Positions 37,763 through 48,429 of a stretch of DNA of 64,000 nucleotides are shown here, one piece after another (positions within the stretch are counted from its first letter, which is position 1; each line of letters begins with the position of its first letter). Source of the stretch: Hyphodiscus hymeniophilus. Its lineage: Eukaryota; Ascomycota; Leotiomycetes; Helotiales; Hyphodiscaceae. The DNA lies in contig VNKQ01000003.1 in assembly GCA_016508695.1 (NCBI GenBank), positions 1,240,001 through 1,304,000 on the forward strand, written 5' to 3'. The notes beneath the pieces were generated by a model that ran no database searches, was not told where the DNA came from, and saw nothing but the letters and a program-made list of their open reading frames with translations. A program made the translations under genes and the position numbers.

Positions 37763-38460
37763 AAGTTTTATAAGGAAAAAGTAATATTTCTAGGATTTCT
37801 TATTAAATATAATAAAATAAGAATAAACCTAGAGAAGGTAAGAGTTATAATCGAATAAAAAGAACTAAGAACTATTAAAGAAGTTTAGTCCTTTTTAGAG
37901 TTTACTAACTTTTACTAAAGATTTATCTTAAACTACTTAATAATAATAAAACTACTTACTAAACTTATATAAAAAAATAAAAAGTAAAAATAAACTAAAG
38001 AAGCCTAATAAGCTTTTAATAAACTTAAGGCACGATTTGTCTTAGCTCCTATCCTTACTATATTTAACTTAAAACAAAAGATAATCTTAAAGACAAATAC
38101 GTCCGATTTTACTATTAGAGTAATAATTAGTTAGCCTAATAATAAAAGAAAGCTTAGACTAATTATATATTATTTATAAAAACTCTCGCTAATAAAGTTA
38201 AATTATAATATTTATAATAAAAAACTACTTACTATTATTATAGTGTTTAAATAGTAAAAAGTATACTTAAAAGGCCTAGAATACTAGGTTTAAGTATAAA
38301 TAGACTATAAGAACCTTACGACTTTTATTATAATAAAGATCCTTAATAAAAAACAAGTTAAATAATTAGAAATACTCTTAGTATATAACTTTATTATCTC
38401 GTATTAAAAAGGATTAGAAAGTATAAGAGTAAACGCGCTAAGCTACTAATAAGAGTATAA
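37763..38460 (+). pseudogene. Reverse transcriptase end and RNase H of the outer chromovirus
   Basis: This resumes the frame broken at 19375: KFYKEKVIFLGFLI, then a KVRVIIE block, SFLEFTNFY.RFI and, from about 38090, the RNase H region KTNTSDFTIRVII, LNYNIYNKKLL, NLTTF and ISY.KGLESIRVNALSY. The catalytic DAS is now NTS and DALS is NALS, both explained by G-to-A changes. Confidence 0.82.
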
Positions 38461-38779
38461 TAGTAAGCTAATAGAAAAGCCCCGCGTAATACTTAAAGAA
38501 GTCAATAAAAATATAAAGTATAATTATAAACTCTTAGCTATAATCTCTATTATAAAAGACAAAGATTTAGAAGTATAAATTAAAGTAGTATATTAATAAG
38601 ACGAATACGCTATTAAAGTCCTTAAAAACCTAATAAAGGACTTTTACGCAAACTATTAAAGAATACTATAATATAAAAGATTAGTATATATTCTAGTAAG
38701 ACTAAGAAATAAGTTTGTTTATACGCAATACTCTTTATTAGCCTATAAATACTAAAGTATTAACAAAACCCTTAAAAGG

Positions 38780-39560
38780 TTATTATAAGACTATTACTTT
38801 CTAGAGATAAAGAAGGTAATAGAGAAAGAAGTCTTAAAATGCGATTTATATAATAAAAGTAAGCCGAATTAATATATATTATATAAGCTATTATAATTAG
38901 CCCTAATACCTAGAAAGGCATAGAAATTAATAGCCTTCGATTTTATAGTTAAACTATTACTATTTAAGAAACTAATAACAAATATTATTTATAACTTTAT
39001 CTAAGTAATTATTAACTAACTAACTAAGTATAGACACTTTATATTATATAAGGAAGGAAGTAATATAATAGAACTTATATATATATTTATTAAAATAATT
39101 ATTAGTTAATACGGTCTACTAAACGAAATTACGTTAGATAGAGACAAGTTATTTACTTTTAAGTTCTAATTATTACTAATAGTATAGCTAAGAGTAAACT
39201 ATAAACTATCTATAGCATTTTACTTATAAACGGATAGATAGACAAAAAGACTAAACTAAATATTAAAATAATACCTAAGGAGTTATATTAACTATAACTA
39301 AGATAACTAGGTAAAACTCCTACTAGTAATAAAATTTGTATATAATAATACTAAAAGTAAGTCTATTAGAATATTACTATTCTTTACAAACTATAAATAC
39401 TAGCCAAAAGTATATTAATAGCTATAAAAAGATAAACAAGTAGCCTAATATACCCTTATAATAACTAACTACTTATAAGGACTTTATAAGCAATTAGCTA
39501 AAGATATCTAGTTTGTAAGATTAAGAATAATAACTTATATAAATAAAAAGCAAAGTATAG
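38780..39560 (+). pseudogene. Integrase of the outer chromovirus
   Basis: Plus-strand text near 38830-39070 reads CDLYNKSKPN, then LIAFDFIVKLL, I.VIINQLTKYRHFILY, matching the zinc-binding end and the first catalytic Asp block (SMDFIxxLP) of gypsy integrases. Further core sequence follows to about 39560 but is badly eroded. Confidence 0.75.
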
Positions 39561-39807
39561 AGCCTATACTTAAAAAGGGGGATAAAGTCTACCTCTTATA
39601 AAAAAACATTAAAACAAAATAACCTAATACAAAACTTAACTTTAAGAAGTTAAGACTATTTAAAGTTCTAGAGAAAATTAAAGTAATTAATTATCGGCTA
39701 AAACTATTAGAAAAATCCTAGCTATACCCTATATTTTATATTTCCCTATTAAAACTAATAAAAAGACTTATAGCTATAGTTATAAATACTAAAATCTAAC
39801 TAGAAAA

Positions 39808-39975
39808 CAATTTAAACGTATATAAAGTAAAAGGAATAATAAGTATAAAAAAAAACAAGAGTAAGTAAGAATACCTTATTAAGTAAAAAGAGTACGACAA
39901 AACAAATAATATATAAGAACTTATAAAAAACCTTAATTACCCGGATCTCTTAAAATAGTTTTATTACTTCTAATC
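39808..39975 (+). pseudogene. Chromodomain at the C-terminus of the outer element's integrase
   Basis: One frame reads YKVKGIISIKKNKSK, a stop, EYLIK, a stop, KEYDKTNNI, a stop, ELIKNLNYPDLLK. The spacing and residues fit a chromodomain (EVExIL, then EYLVKWKGY, then NTWEPxENL); all three stops fall where Trp or a codon convertible by G-to-A is expected. In the chromovirus group this domain directs integration to heterochromatin marked by H3K9 methylation. Confidence 0.78.
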
Positions 39976-40593
39976 GCAATTCTAAAGAAAACTATACTAG
40001 ACTAAAACGAGTTTAGTAAACTAATAAAGGCCTTAGAATCTAAGAAAAGATTCTTAAAGAAAAAAGAAGCCTCGGCTAATAACCTAGTAACTATCTCTTA
40101 ACGAGCTAACTTAACTATCTTAGTAACTTTAATACGATTTAGTTTATTTAGGGTCTCTACCCTCCGAATTATATTTTATTTTTTTTATTTATTAAGTAGC
40201 TATTACTATTTTTAAAGACAAAGAATTTTAGTTATAATAGCCTTTTCCTCGTTATATAACTTTTATCGCTAATAGTTAAGCGAGAACTAGTTACTTATAA
40301 AAGGGAGCTTCGAAGAAAAGTTATATACTTTACGACTAATGCGATAATACTTTATATAATAAGTAGACTTAGCGCTAGCTATAATATAATAATAGTATAA
40401 GTAATAATAATAATTATAAAGAGACATTTCTTCTCTAAATCGTTTAATTCGAAGAGTAAAAGTAATTTATTTTAGTTTCTTTTTATTTTAGTTAGTAGTT
40501 ATAATAAAAAAGGAAAAAGACTATAGCTTACCTTACGAAGTTTAGACTTAACTATTTAGTATAAGGGATTATATTAGGCTAAGAGGGAGCTAG

Positions 40594-40966
40594 TATTACA
40601 AACTATATAATAGCTCGTAGCCTAAGGCTTAATAACTAGGCTATAAGAGAACTACAAGTAGAAATTACGTTAGTAAAGTATTACTTGGGATCACGTAATA
40701 GACCTCGAAAAACCTTAATAGTCTAAGACCTTAATAGTCTTAGACCCAAGGGTTCCTCAAAAGTCTAGTAAGGAACAAAAGTTTTATATAAACTTATAAT
40801 ATTTTTTTAATAAGTAAAAGCTTTATACTTAACTTAAATACAATATCTTTATATTATACTTAGTAACTATAAAGGTTATACTCACCTTAACTATAATAGC
40901 TTCTCTAATTACCTAACTTAACCTAATTGCCTATAAGACTAATACTAGGTAACAAGGTTTATTATA
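40594..40966 (+). repeat. 3' LTR of the chromovirus
   Basis: 373 bp, partner of 15785-16157. It begins TATTACAAAC and ends TTTATTATA. Confidence 0.85.
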
Positions 40967-42100
40967 CTAGCCACTTCTTCTAGCTATAGTGGCCTTAGGC
41001 AACCAAATAGTCTTAAATCGGCCTTAGGGTACTAAGACTTCTCTTATAATCTTATTATAAGGGAGTGTTTTGGAGACCTAAGTATTATAATACTTAAGTC
41101 TCTTAGATATCGATAAAGAAAATCTAATATATTTAAATCAAAAAGTTCTATTAAAAAGTTATATTAAAAAGTTATAAATAACTTTATTAAGTAAACCCCT
41201 TTCTCTAAGAATGCATATATAGCTTTATTATTAATATAATATAAAACTATATAGCTCGTATAAGACTTATACGTCCCAATTATTATCTTAGGGCTATAAA
41301 TTAGTAACTAGTCTTAGCTAAGTTCCTATAGAAATATATTTATAATATATAATACTTCTCGTTTAATACTCTTCCTCTTATTCCTCTCGGTTTAATTAGA
41401 GAATATTAAATTACTCTAAGTAATATATTTATAATAAGAATTATATAAAGTCTCTTATAATAGTAGTATTATTAAAAAAAGCCTTCTGGCTCTTAAAAGG
41501 TTCCTTATACTTAGCCTTAGTCTTAAAGTCTTTATTAAAGTAATATTTCTAAAGTAATTTGAAAATAAAGTAATTTATTAAGAATTTAAGATATACTTAA
41601 TTATCTTTAGGTTATTATTTTTATATTATTAATATATTAATAACTTTACTCGACTAATTAAGTAAAAGTAACTATTAAGTCCGATTTTCTAAATTTTGGC
41701 CCAAAGGAAAATTAAAGAGAATACGTTAAAGAGAATATTATATAATTATAATACTCTTTTGTTTAGAGTAAGTTAAAGAAGGTACGTAATTCTATTATAT
41801 TTAATAAACTCCTAAGCCTTCTGTCAGGTGCATGCGTAATACAGGTGGGAAGCCAGCTTATTGCGCATGCGCGCGGCATAAGTAGTATGATAAGCTGCTA
41901 GGGCCGGCTGGCGTACGCAGGAAAGCTTATCACTGCACCTCACAATACTTATATATTCTCGAGGGTATAAATTTAACCTTTGGCTATAATTAATTCGCTA
42001 TAATATTATAATAACTTGAAATTAGTATTAAATTAAAGCGTATAGCTTAGGGTACAATTAGTACGAATTTGGGGTGTTTTGGGGCGTATTATAATAGTTA
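40967..42100. other. AT-rich relic sequence between the LTR block and the gene island
   Basis: No gene is seen. The sequence is TA-biased and probably decayed transposon, with some higher-GC patches (40970-41035). A perfect small palindrome TAAGTATTATAATACTTA lies near 41077. A GC-rich islet at 41822-41944 is listed separately. Composition rises to genic levels at about 42100. Confidence 0.5.
41822..41944. mobile_element. Small GC-rich islet with short terminal inverted repeats
   Basis: A 123-bp stretch in AT-rich surroundings begins TGTCAGGTGCA and ends TGCACCTCACA; the ends are inverted repeats with one mismatch in 11. It is rich in GCATGCGC-type sequence, unlike everything around it. No target duplication is visible, so a MITE is only a candidate explanation. 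Confidence 0.4.
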
Positions 42101-42821
42101 AATTTCAAGAAATTGATTTGAGCTTTTTGTGGTGTTCCTTTTGGAAAACCAAGATAACGGGGATCCTAACCACTCAATCAACCCTAGCCTTGGCCTCCCT
42201 AACCCTAAGCTAACCAGCTTAACCCTCAATACAATATTCAATTCGAACTCGCTGGCCTGGCTGCACATAAGCGCACAGACATCTTTGGTAGGGATGAATT
42301 GTAGTGCTCGCTTGCCCCTGTCGTAGCAACTATCTAATCGCATGTTGACAGAACATCATTCATAATTGCACCAGAGTGAGAAGAAAGGTGTTGAGGTAGG
42401 AATGCGATACGTTTGAGGAGATAGCAAAGATGTGGAAAATCGGAATAAGGAGGCGATTCTTGGACGTTACCCTCGTGACGACAAGTTACGAACACTGACT
42501 GTGTCATTGTTGACATGGATCCGGTTGCGAGCTACCCAGCCTACCAGCCCAGCCTCTTTGTATTCGCGTTCAACCACCCTGCTTCTACGGAGGTACTGTA
42601 GAGCTAGGAGCTGCAATACTTCGAAACCTACGAAGTACACAACCCTACGAACTCTCCGTCTTTGACCCAGCGTGAAGCTCTTGCAGGCCACAAAGTGCTA
42701 TTCTGTTTAGGCTTTCATTCCTCGATGATTTGACATTTCGAGCTTCATAAACAAGGTCTCCCATCAATCCAGAGCTCCCTCTCCTGCTCCTCTAACATAA
42801 CAATCTTCGACCCGGAACACC
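42101..42821 (+). promoter_or_regulatory. Upstream region of the C2-domain gene
   Basis: Ordinary composition, no supported gene. It should contain the promoter and leader. CCCTAACCCTAA, two telomere-type units, occurs near 42198 within a C-rich stretch. Short open frames on both strands here have no family match. Confidence 0.5.
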
Positions 42822-45639
42822 ATGGCCACAAAGACGAAGATGCATACGGCGGGTATCTACTCTGATATGACTGTAGATGGCCCAGAGATAGGAACTCTTG
42901 TTGTCATCGTCGACCGCGCGAAGAATCTCCCAAATCGAAAGTCGATTGGAAAACAAGACCCGTATTGCGCAGCAAGGCTTGGGAAGGAAGCAAAGAAAAC
43001 AGAGACCGACCGTCGAGGGGGCCAGACGCCAAGATGGTAAGAGTTCTAGAAAATGAGCAAACGATACAATTGCTAAAATGCTTGACAGGGACCAGGAGCT
43101 TCGATTCACAGTCCACGATTCCCCCGACTACTACCAGCTCAAGGTTTCGGTATTCAACGACGACAAGAAGACTGAGATAATTGGAGAAACTTGGGTCAAC
43201 TTGCAGGAGGTCGTCGTTCCAGGAGGAGGACAGAACGATATTTGGCATACTCTGAGTTGTAAGGGCAAATACGCCGGGGATATCAGGATCGAGATCACAT
43301 ACTACGATACGCGTCCGAAGCAGGAGAAGGCCGAGAAGATCAAGCAGTCTGGAGCAAGTATCGTGGATGATGGAGCCAGAGATGGTCTCAAAGGGCCGAG
43401 ACAAGCAAAAGCTGCTGTCAAAAGAAGACCTTTGCCATCAGATCCGATCACTGGAGCACCTGCTCCAGTTCACGATAACGATCAATTACTACCCAGAAGC
43501 TACCCTTCACCGCACATGGCAATCCCTGACCATGTCCAAACCCCACCGCGTGGGTACCAGGCTCCAAGCTACATTCCCAATCAGTCGCCATTGCAGAACG
43601 TCGAGTATAGTACACCACCGCACCGCTTCTCCAGGTCCCAAGGCTATGGAGACAGTCCAAACTTGAACGGATATGGGGAAGACGTTATTGCCGCTTCGCT
43701 GACTGCCCAGCCCATCCCAACTGGCAGGTATGATATGTATGATCCGATGGTTGGAAATGATTACTCGCGGCGAGACGAAATGAACTACTATGAAGGCGAG
43801 GACGAGCAGATGGATACCAACCATCAGTTCAATACTCGACAGGCACCCTATGAACCACCACATTCTGAAGAATATGGCTCCTCACCAAGTCCTGAAGGCC
43901 CACCGCCTCCTCCCCCAGCCCACAGAAGCAGGAATAACAGCCAACATGTCAGCCCAGTTCCTCCAATATCTTCTCATGGAAGCTACGGGTTCTCTTCCCA
44001 CTCTCAATTGATGGATCAATTCGACCTCCTACCTCATGAAGCGCATCGCCACTCAATGCCAGCAAACCCCCGTGCCAACTCTTACCAAGCTTATAGCCCA
44101 ACACGAGAGGACGATCAGTTTCGAAAAGCCGCCAATGGCTATCAACAATCACGCCCTCATTATCACTCATACGAATCCGGATACAGTGCTGAGCACCGGT
44201 CAATGCAACCTACTGTTGAAGACGCTCCCCCAACTCCTAGCCTATCCAGCCACTCTGGACATCGAGACAGAGGTCCGAATACTGAGCACCGATATGAACA
44301 GGTACCATCTCCCGCACCACTAAATCTCAGCGGTCGAGGAAGTGCTATGTCTGGACTAAATAGCGCTTCAACGACGCTCAGCCATCATTTCTCAGACGAC
44401 TCCATTGGATATGGCTCCAGCAATTCACCAATATCCTTCCCACCCCAAACTGGGACTTCAGTATCTTCGCGAGCATCTCACAGCTCTTTGCCCCAGCAAG
44501 CCCAGCCCCAACGGAAGCAGTCTCAAGATCCAATGGCAATATCCCGAGGTGGATATGGTCTGCCACCAGTCCCCCCAACTCTCGTGGCTGGCATGGACCC
44601 GCTCATTGCAAAAGAGATATCGGATAGAATCTACCAAGAGAAGCGAGCAACATTTCCAAGTGCTAGTAACTCTCCCAGGGGTAGACACGACTCTCCGCAA
44701 TACCAGCCAAACCGACCTCATCCCCTGTCGTATCATGAAAATTCAGGAGTGCCTTTTGTACCTGCGGCATCGACATACGACGAAAGTCAAAATCGGTATA
44801 CAACTGCAACTGCTTCTATTGTCAAGCCTAGAGCAATATCTCCAGACCCTCGGATTCCTAATCGAAAATCTGTTAGCCCAGCGCCGGAACCTTCTGAGGG
44901 AAGGAGACTGTCAGGGATTCCTTTCGGGCCAGATTCTTACAACGCCTTGAATCCAAGCCTTGTGAGCTCTAAGTCCACCCCGTCTCTCAGTGCGAAATAC
45001 GATCCAAATGAAGTTGACCCGGATGCGAAGATCATCACTCATGATGGGCGAGAGATTGATCCCAGCGATCACATTCCCGAATCTAACTATGCTCCACTCC
45101 TCGAGACGAAAGGTCCAAAATATGCTTCCCAGATGCCAGATCGCAATTATCGACCACCGCCGAACTCAGCTCAGGTGTCGCCTGCTTCAGGTCGTAGACC
45201 ACTGAAGCAGGCGGCACGACCACAGTCTATGACCGCTTCCTCCCCAATTTACATGAACGCCAGTCCCGTCGACCCTTCAACTCCCCAGCCTGTAAGAAAT
45301 CGTCTACAGAAGAAAACGAATCGTATGTCTGCGCAGCCAGCACCGCACTCGAGTCCTTTGGCTCCTATCGCACCATACCAAGACAACGGCTTCACGCCGA
45401 AGAGTCTTCCGAGGGTGAATACTGGAGACTATCCAAATGAGAATTACGCGCCGCAGCACTATGGAAGTAGTCCTGGATATAGAGGACCTGCTGGCCCACC
45501 ACCCGTTCCAGCGAAAGTCCCATTGGGACTGGGCGGCCCTCCGTCGCCGCAACCGACTGGTGCAGATGCGTGGGCATTGTTGGAGGAGATGAAGAACATC
45601 GATTTGGGAAGTGGGCGGGCAAGGCGGCGAGGGCGTTGA
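42822..45639 (+). CDS. C2-domain cytokinesis protein, Inn1/Fic1 type
   Basis: Exons 42822-43036 and 43089-45639 are joined over a 52-nt intron (GTAAGA...CAG) that splits the Trp codon of TPRW; the product is 921 residues. Residues about 20-135 form a C2 domain (GTLVVIVDRAKNLPNRKSIGKQDPY, RFTVHD, WVNLQEVV, GDIRIEITYYDTRP). The remaining ~780 residues are disordered and rich in Pro, Ser, Tyr and Gln, with PPPPPP (near 280), many PxxP sites and a final PPPVPAK; the C-terminus is basic (GRARRRGR). Yeast Inn1 and fission yeast Fic1 have this layout: the C2 acts at the division site and the PxxP tail binds SH3 domains of Hof1/Cdc15-type F-BAR proteins. ATG context CACCATGG is good. The gene is isolated between two transposon blocks but shows no RIP-type stops. 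Confidence 0.85.
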
Positions 45640-46144
45640 GCATTCATTTACGGGTGATTACTTCAATGTGACAGGACTGGGATGGGACAAGGTTTCGTTT
45701 TCTGCGGTTTCATCCTATCTAGATCGCATGTGGGTGGTCTCTGTCGGATCATGCAGGGAGGGTAAGGTTCTGATACTGTTTGATTCGGTTGGCAGGGGGT
45801 AGGAGTTTGAGCCGGATCAGGATTTATAAGAGGTGACCGGTTTATAGAAATGTCACGGGGCAGGCAAGTGTATAAGTAGACGTACGCATCACTGAGTACT
45901 TGAGACAAAGAGGATTCTACAACATTTGTTTTCTTACCTCAGTTCATATAAGGTACTAGTTATAGAGATAGAAACTTTAAAATCTGTAATATAGTAATTG
46001 ACTCCCAAATAATCATTATTATTAAATAAGGAACAAGTTATTTTAATTTTTCTCCCGGCTATATTAACTCTACTAACAAGTACTTACTTATACCTTGCTT
46101 GTGTTTACTTACTAATACTAGTATATACTCGAACTATTTTTAAA
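45640..46144. other. 3' flank of the C2 gene and start of second transposon block
   Basis: 45640 to about 45930 has ordinary composition and should hold the 3'UTR. From about 45940 it turns TA-rich. A degraded end of the GGG-TIR family (CTCCCGGCTA, TTAACTCTACTA) lies at 46050-46080. No gene is seen. Confidence 0.55.
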
Positions 46145-46392
46145 GAGTCGAGCTTTTTCAACTCTACTTCTAATTACTTTAACTCTTAGGGGGTACTATA
46201 TACCTAAAAGGATATATACTTAAAAATACTCTTTTTACTAAAATATAATAAGTTAAACTTAGTAATTAGAGTTAGTTCTAGAGGGTTAAGGATCGGTAGG
46301 AGCCCCTCATATAAGAATGTATTTTTTATATTATATTATTTCTTATAATTCTATTTAATAATATTTTTATATAAGGTGTAGTAATAAGCTTT
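46145..46392 (+). mobile_element. Truncated GGG-TIR family element
   Basis: Starts GAGTCGAGC and carries the two half-repeats and the AACTCTTAGGGGGTAC block of the family, then the interior with a mutated TTAGGG-like run near 46255. It is cut at 46392 by the plus-strand copia LTR, and its right end was not found on the other side. Confidence 0.65.
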
Positions 46393-46657
46393 TGTTATAA
46401 AATTAAGGCTTAACTAATCTTATAATTATAGAATATTTAATTACACTCGTTAAATATTTAGTTATATCTTATAATTACTTAAGCTCTATTTAAGCACTTA
46501 TTTTACTAAGCTTTATAAGAGTAATTTAATACTTAGAAAAAGACTTACTTCTTCTTTTTCTTTCTTTAGACTAAATAATACTTAATATATACTTACTCGA
46601 GTAGTCTTTTCTTATAACCCTTTTTTCTTAAAGATTAGACTAATTATTTATATAATA
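46393..46657 (+). repeat. 5' LTR of the plus-strand copia element
   Basis: 265 bp from TGTTATAAAATTAAGG to TTATTTATATAATA. Comparing all copies, the ancestral LTR probably began TGTCACAAAATTAAGG and ended TTATTTACGCGACA. Confidence 0.85.
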
Positions 46658-47628
46658 ATTATAAGCTTAGTTCGTATAATACTTAGGGATTATTTATTTT
46701 AAGAAGTATATTATAATATACTATTATATAAGTAGATTTAAGTATATAACTTCGCTTACTAAAATAAACGAGCTAACTCTTATTAACTCTTTAAAAAGAA
46801 TAACCCTTATATTAAGGTTTTCTCTAATTAGAATAATAACTAATTATTTTAATTTATTTTATATATAATTACTTAAAAGCCTTTAAGTAAAGTATTAATT
46901 ATTTATAGTATATTTACTTTATATAATATAGCGATTCTAGTCGATATTTAATTAAAGACTTGATTAGAGTAATTAAAATAATACTCTTTCTTTTATTATA
47001 ATATAAGATTACTTAATATTTTAGAATATATAAATCTAATAGTTCTAAGTACTTTAATATACTTTATACTCTCTCTAAAGGTAATAAAATTAAAATAAAT
47101 AATTAAAGAACTAAATATAATTTAGTAACTTAAGTAAATTAAGTTTAATCTTATAAAAGAAGTAAAAGCAAAATAAAATTATATTAGAAATATAAATTAA
47201 ATGCGTAATATAACTTTAATAACCTCTTAAAAAATACTTTTCTCTTTAAAAGAAATAAATCTTAGACTAAAACTAGTTATTTCTTTTAAACCGACTATTA
47301 TTATTATAATATATAATAATATTCGGGTTCGATACTTAGCTTACTTTAAGTTAGTTATATAAGAGTATAAAGATTAAAAAAAACAATTATAAAATCTTTT
47401 AGTAATCTTTAATTAAGTAAATTTATTAGTCGATAAGAAAATATTATAAGTAATTAAAACTAAATTAATACTTAATAATAATATAAGCTTACAATTACTC
47501 TTAATTAAACTTAAGAATCGTATAGCCCTAATAAAAGAAACTTTTATTACTATAGCTTAATAAACTTACTAAAAAGTCTTAAAAAAAGACTAGAAAGGCT
47601 CGACTAATTGCCTTAAGTAGTTTTTAAA

Positions 47629-47966
47629 GGGATAAGCTATTTCAACTCTAATGCCGGCTATTTCAACTCTTAGGGGGTACACTTACTATGCGCCTAGAAA
47701 GACACGTGCCTACCTTAGAGATACTTTTTCTACTAAAACATAGCGGGTTAGGGTTAGTAGTTAGGGTTAGTTCCGGGGGGTTAGGGGGCGGCGAGAGCCC
47801 CCCGTATAGGTATATCTTATATGTCTTTATCTTTAAGTTAAGAGAGTATATTGAGGTAGTTAGTTTTAGTATTCTAACACGGTTACTAAAAGCACCTAGG
47901 TGTAAGAACCGAGTAGGGACTAATAGAGTTGAAATAGCCGGCATTAGAGTTGAAATAGCTTATCCC
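47629..47966. mobile_element. Intact GGG-TIR MITE with 8-bp target duplication (338 bp)
   Basis: Perfect 42-bp terminal inverted repeats (47629-47670 and 47925-47966) run GGGATAAGC...GCTTATCCC. Each repeat contains the sequence GCTATTTCAACTCT twice around TAATGCCG. TTTTTAAA flanks it on both sides (47621-47628 and 47967-47974), an 8-bp duplication. It is inserted in the copia element; the undisturbed site is visible in the related copy at 29820-29827. The interior has a TTAGGG-like run (47747-47773) and no credible gene, so it is non-autonomous. Confidence 0.9.
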
Positions 47967-48429
47967 TTTTTAAAGTAAGAGAATATATTAATTACTACTC
48001 GGGCATATAAACTTCTAGATATTAAGCTAGGCTACCTCTTAGTTACTAACTATTCTTAAAAGTTCCTTAAGACAAGATTAATTGCTAAGTCCCTTTAGAT
48101 ATAATTATTTATATTTTCTAAGAGGTAAAAAGTATACTTAGAAACTAGAGTCTTATAAACGCCTAAAAGTAGCGATTATTAGGATAAAGGATTATAAGTT
48201 TAAAATTAAGCTTAATAATTCTAAAAAGAATAAAATTAAAGATTAAATAAAAAGTAGCTATTAAAAATAACTAATTAAAAAGAAGAAGTAAGAGTAATAC
48301 TTTAATAAGATATTAAACTTAAAGAAATAATAAAGTAAGTACTTAAATAAAGTCAATTATATAATTATTAATTTAGACTTACTTAAAAAAGCGGGTTATA
48401 AGATTTATTTAACCTTTAATTCTCTAAAG

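Larger units (their letters stand above)
15785..40966 (+). mobile_element. Ty3/gypsy chromovirus, RIP-mutated, split by nested insertion
   Basis: Two direct 373-bp LTRs (15785-16157 and 40594-40966) bound the element; they share long identical blocks such as the CCCAAGGGTTCCT core. A purine tract (AAGAGGGAGC, 40581-40590) lies just before the 3' LTR, so the element reads on the plus strand. Without the inner insertion it is about 6.8 kb, a normal size. Gag should lie between 16.2 and 18 kb but cannot be read. The pol parts are listed separately: RT 18855-19375 resuming at 37763, RNase H, integrase and chromodomain. Stops are mainly TAG/TAA at expected Trp and Gln codons, as RIP produces. No matching target duplication is visible next to the LTRs (CCTAT left, CTAGC right). 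Confidence 0.85.

Noticed and set aside
15780..40971. Target-site duplication for the outer chromovirus
   Set aside because: CCTAT and CTAGC next to the LTRs do not match; mutation or recombination may have removed it, so I do not claim one.
42198..42210. Interstitial telomere (CCCTAA units) marking a chromosome fusion
   Set aside because: Only two units in a C-rich stretch; too short to support a fusion.
47663..47978. Open frames of 93-96 codons on both strands
   Set aside because: They lie almost wholly within the 338-bp MITE and read across its terminal repeat; no protein similarity is evident.
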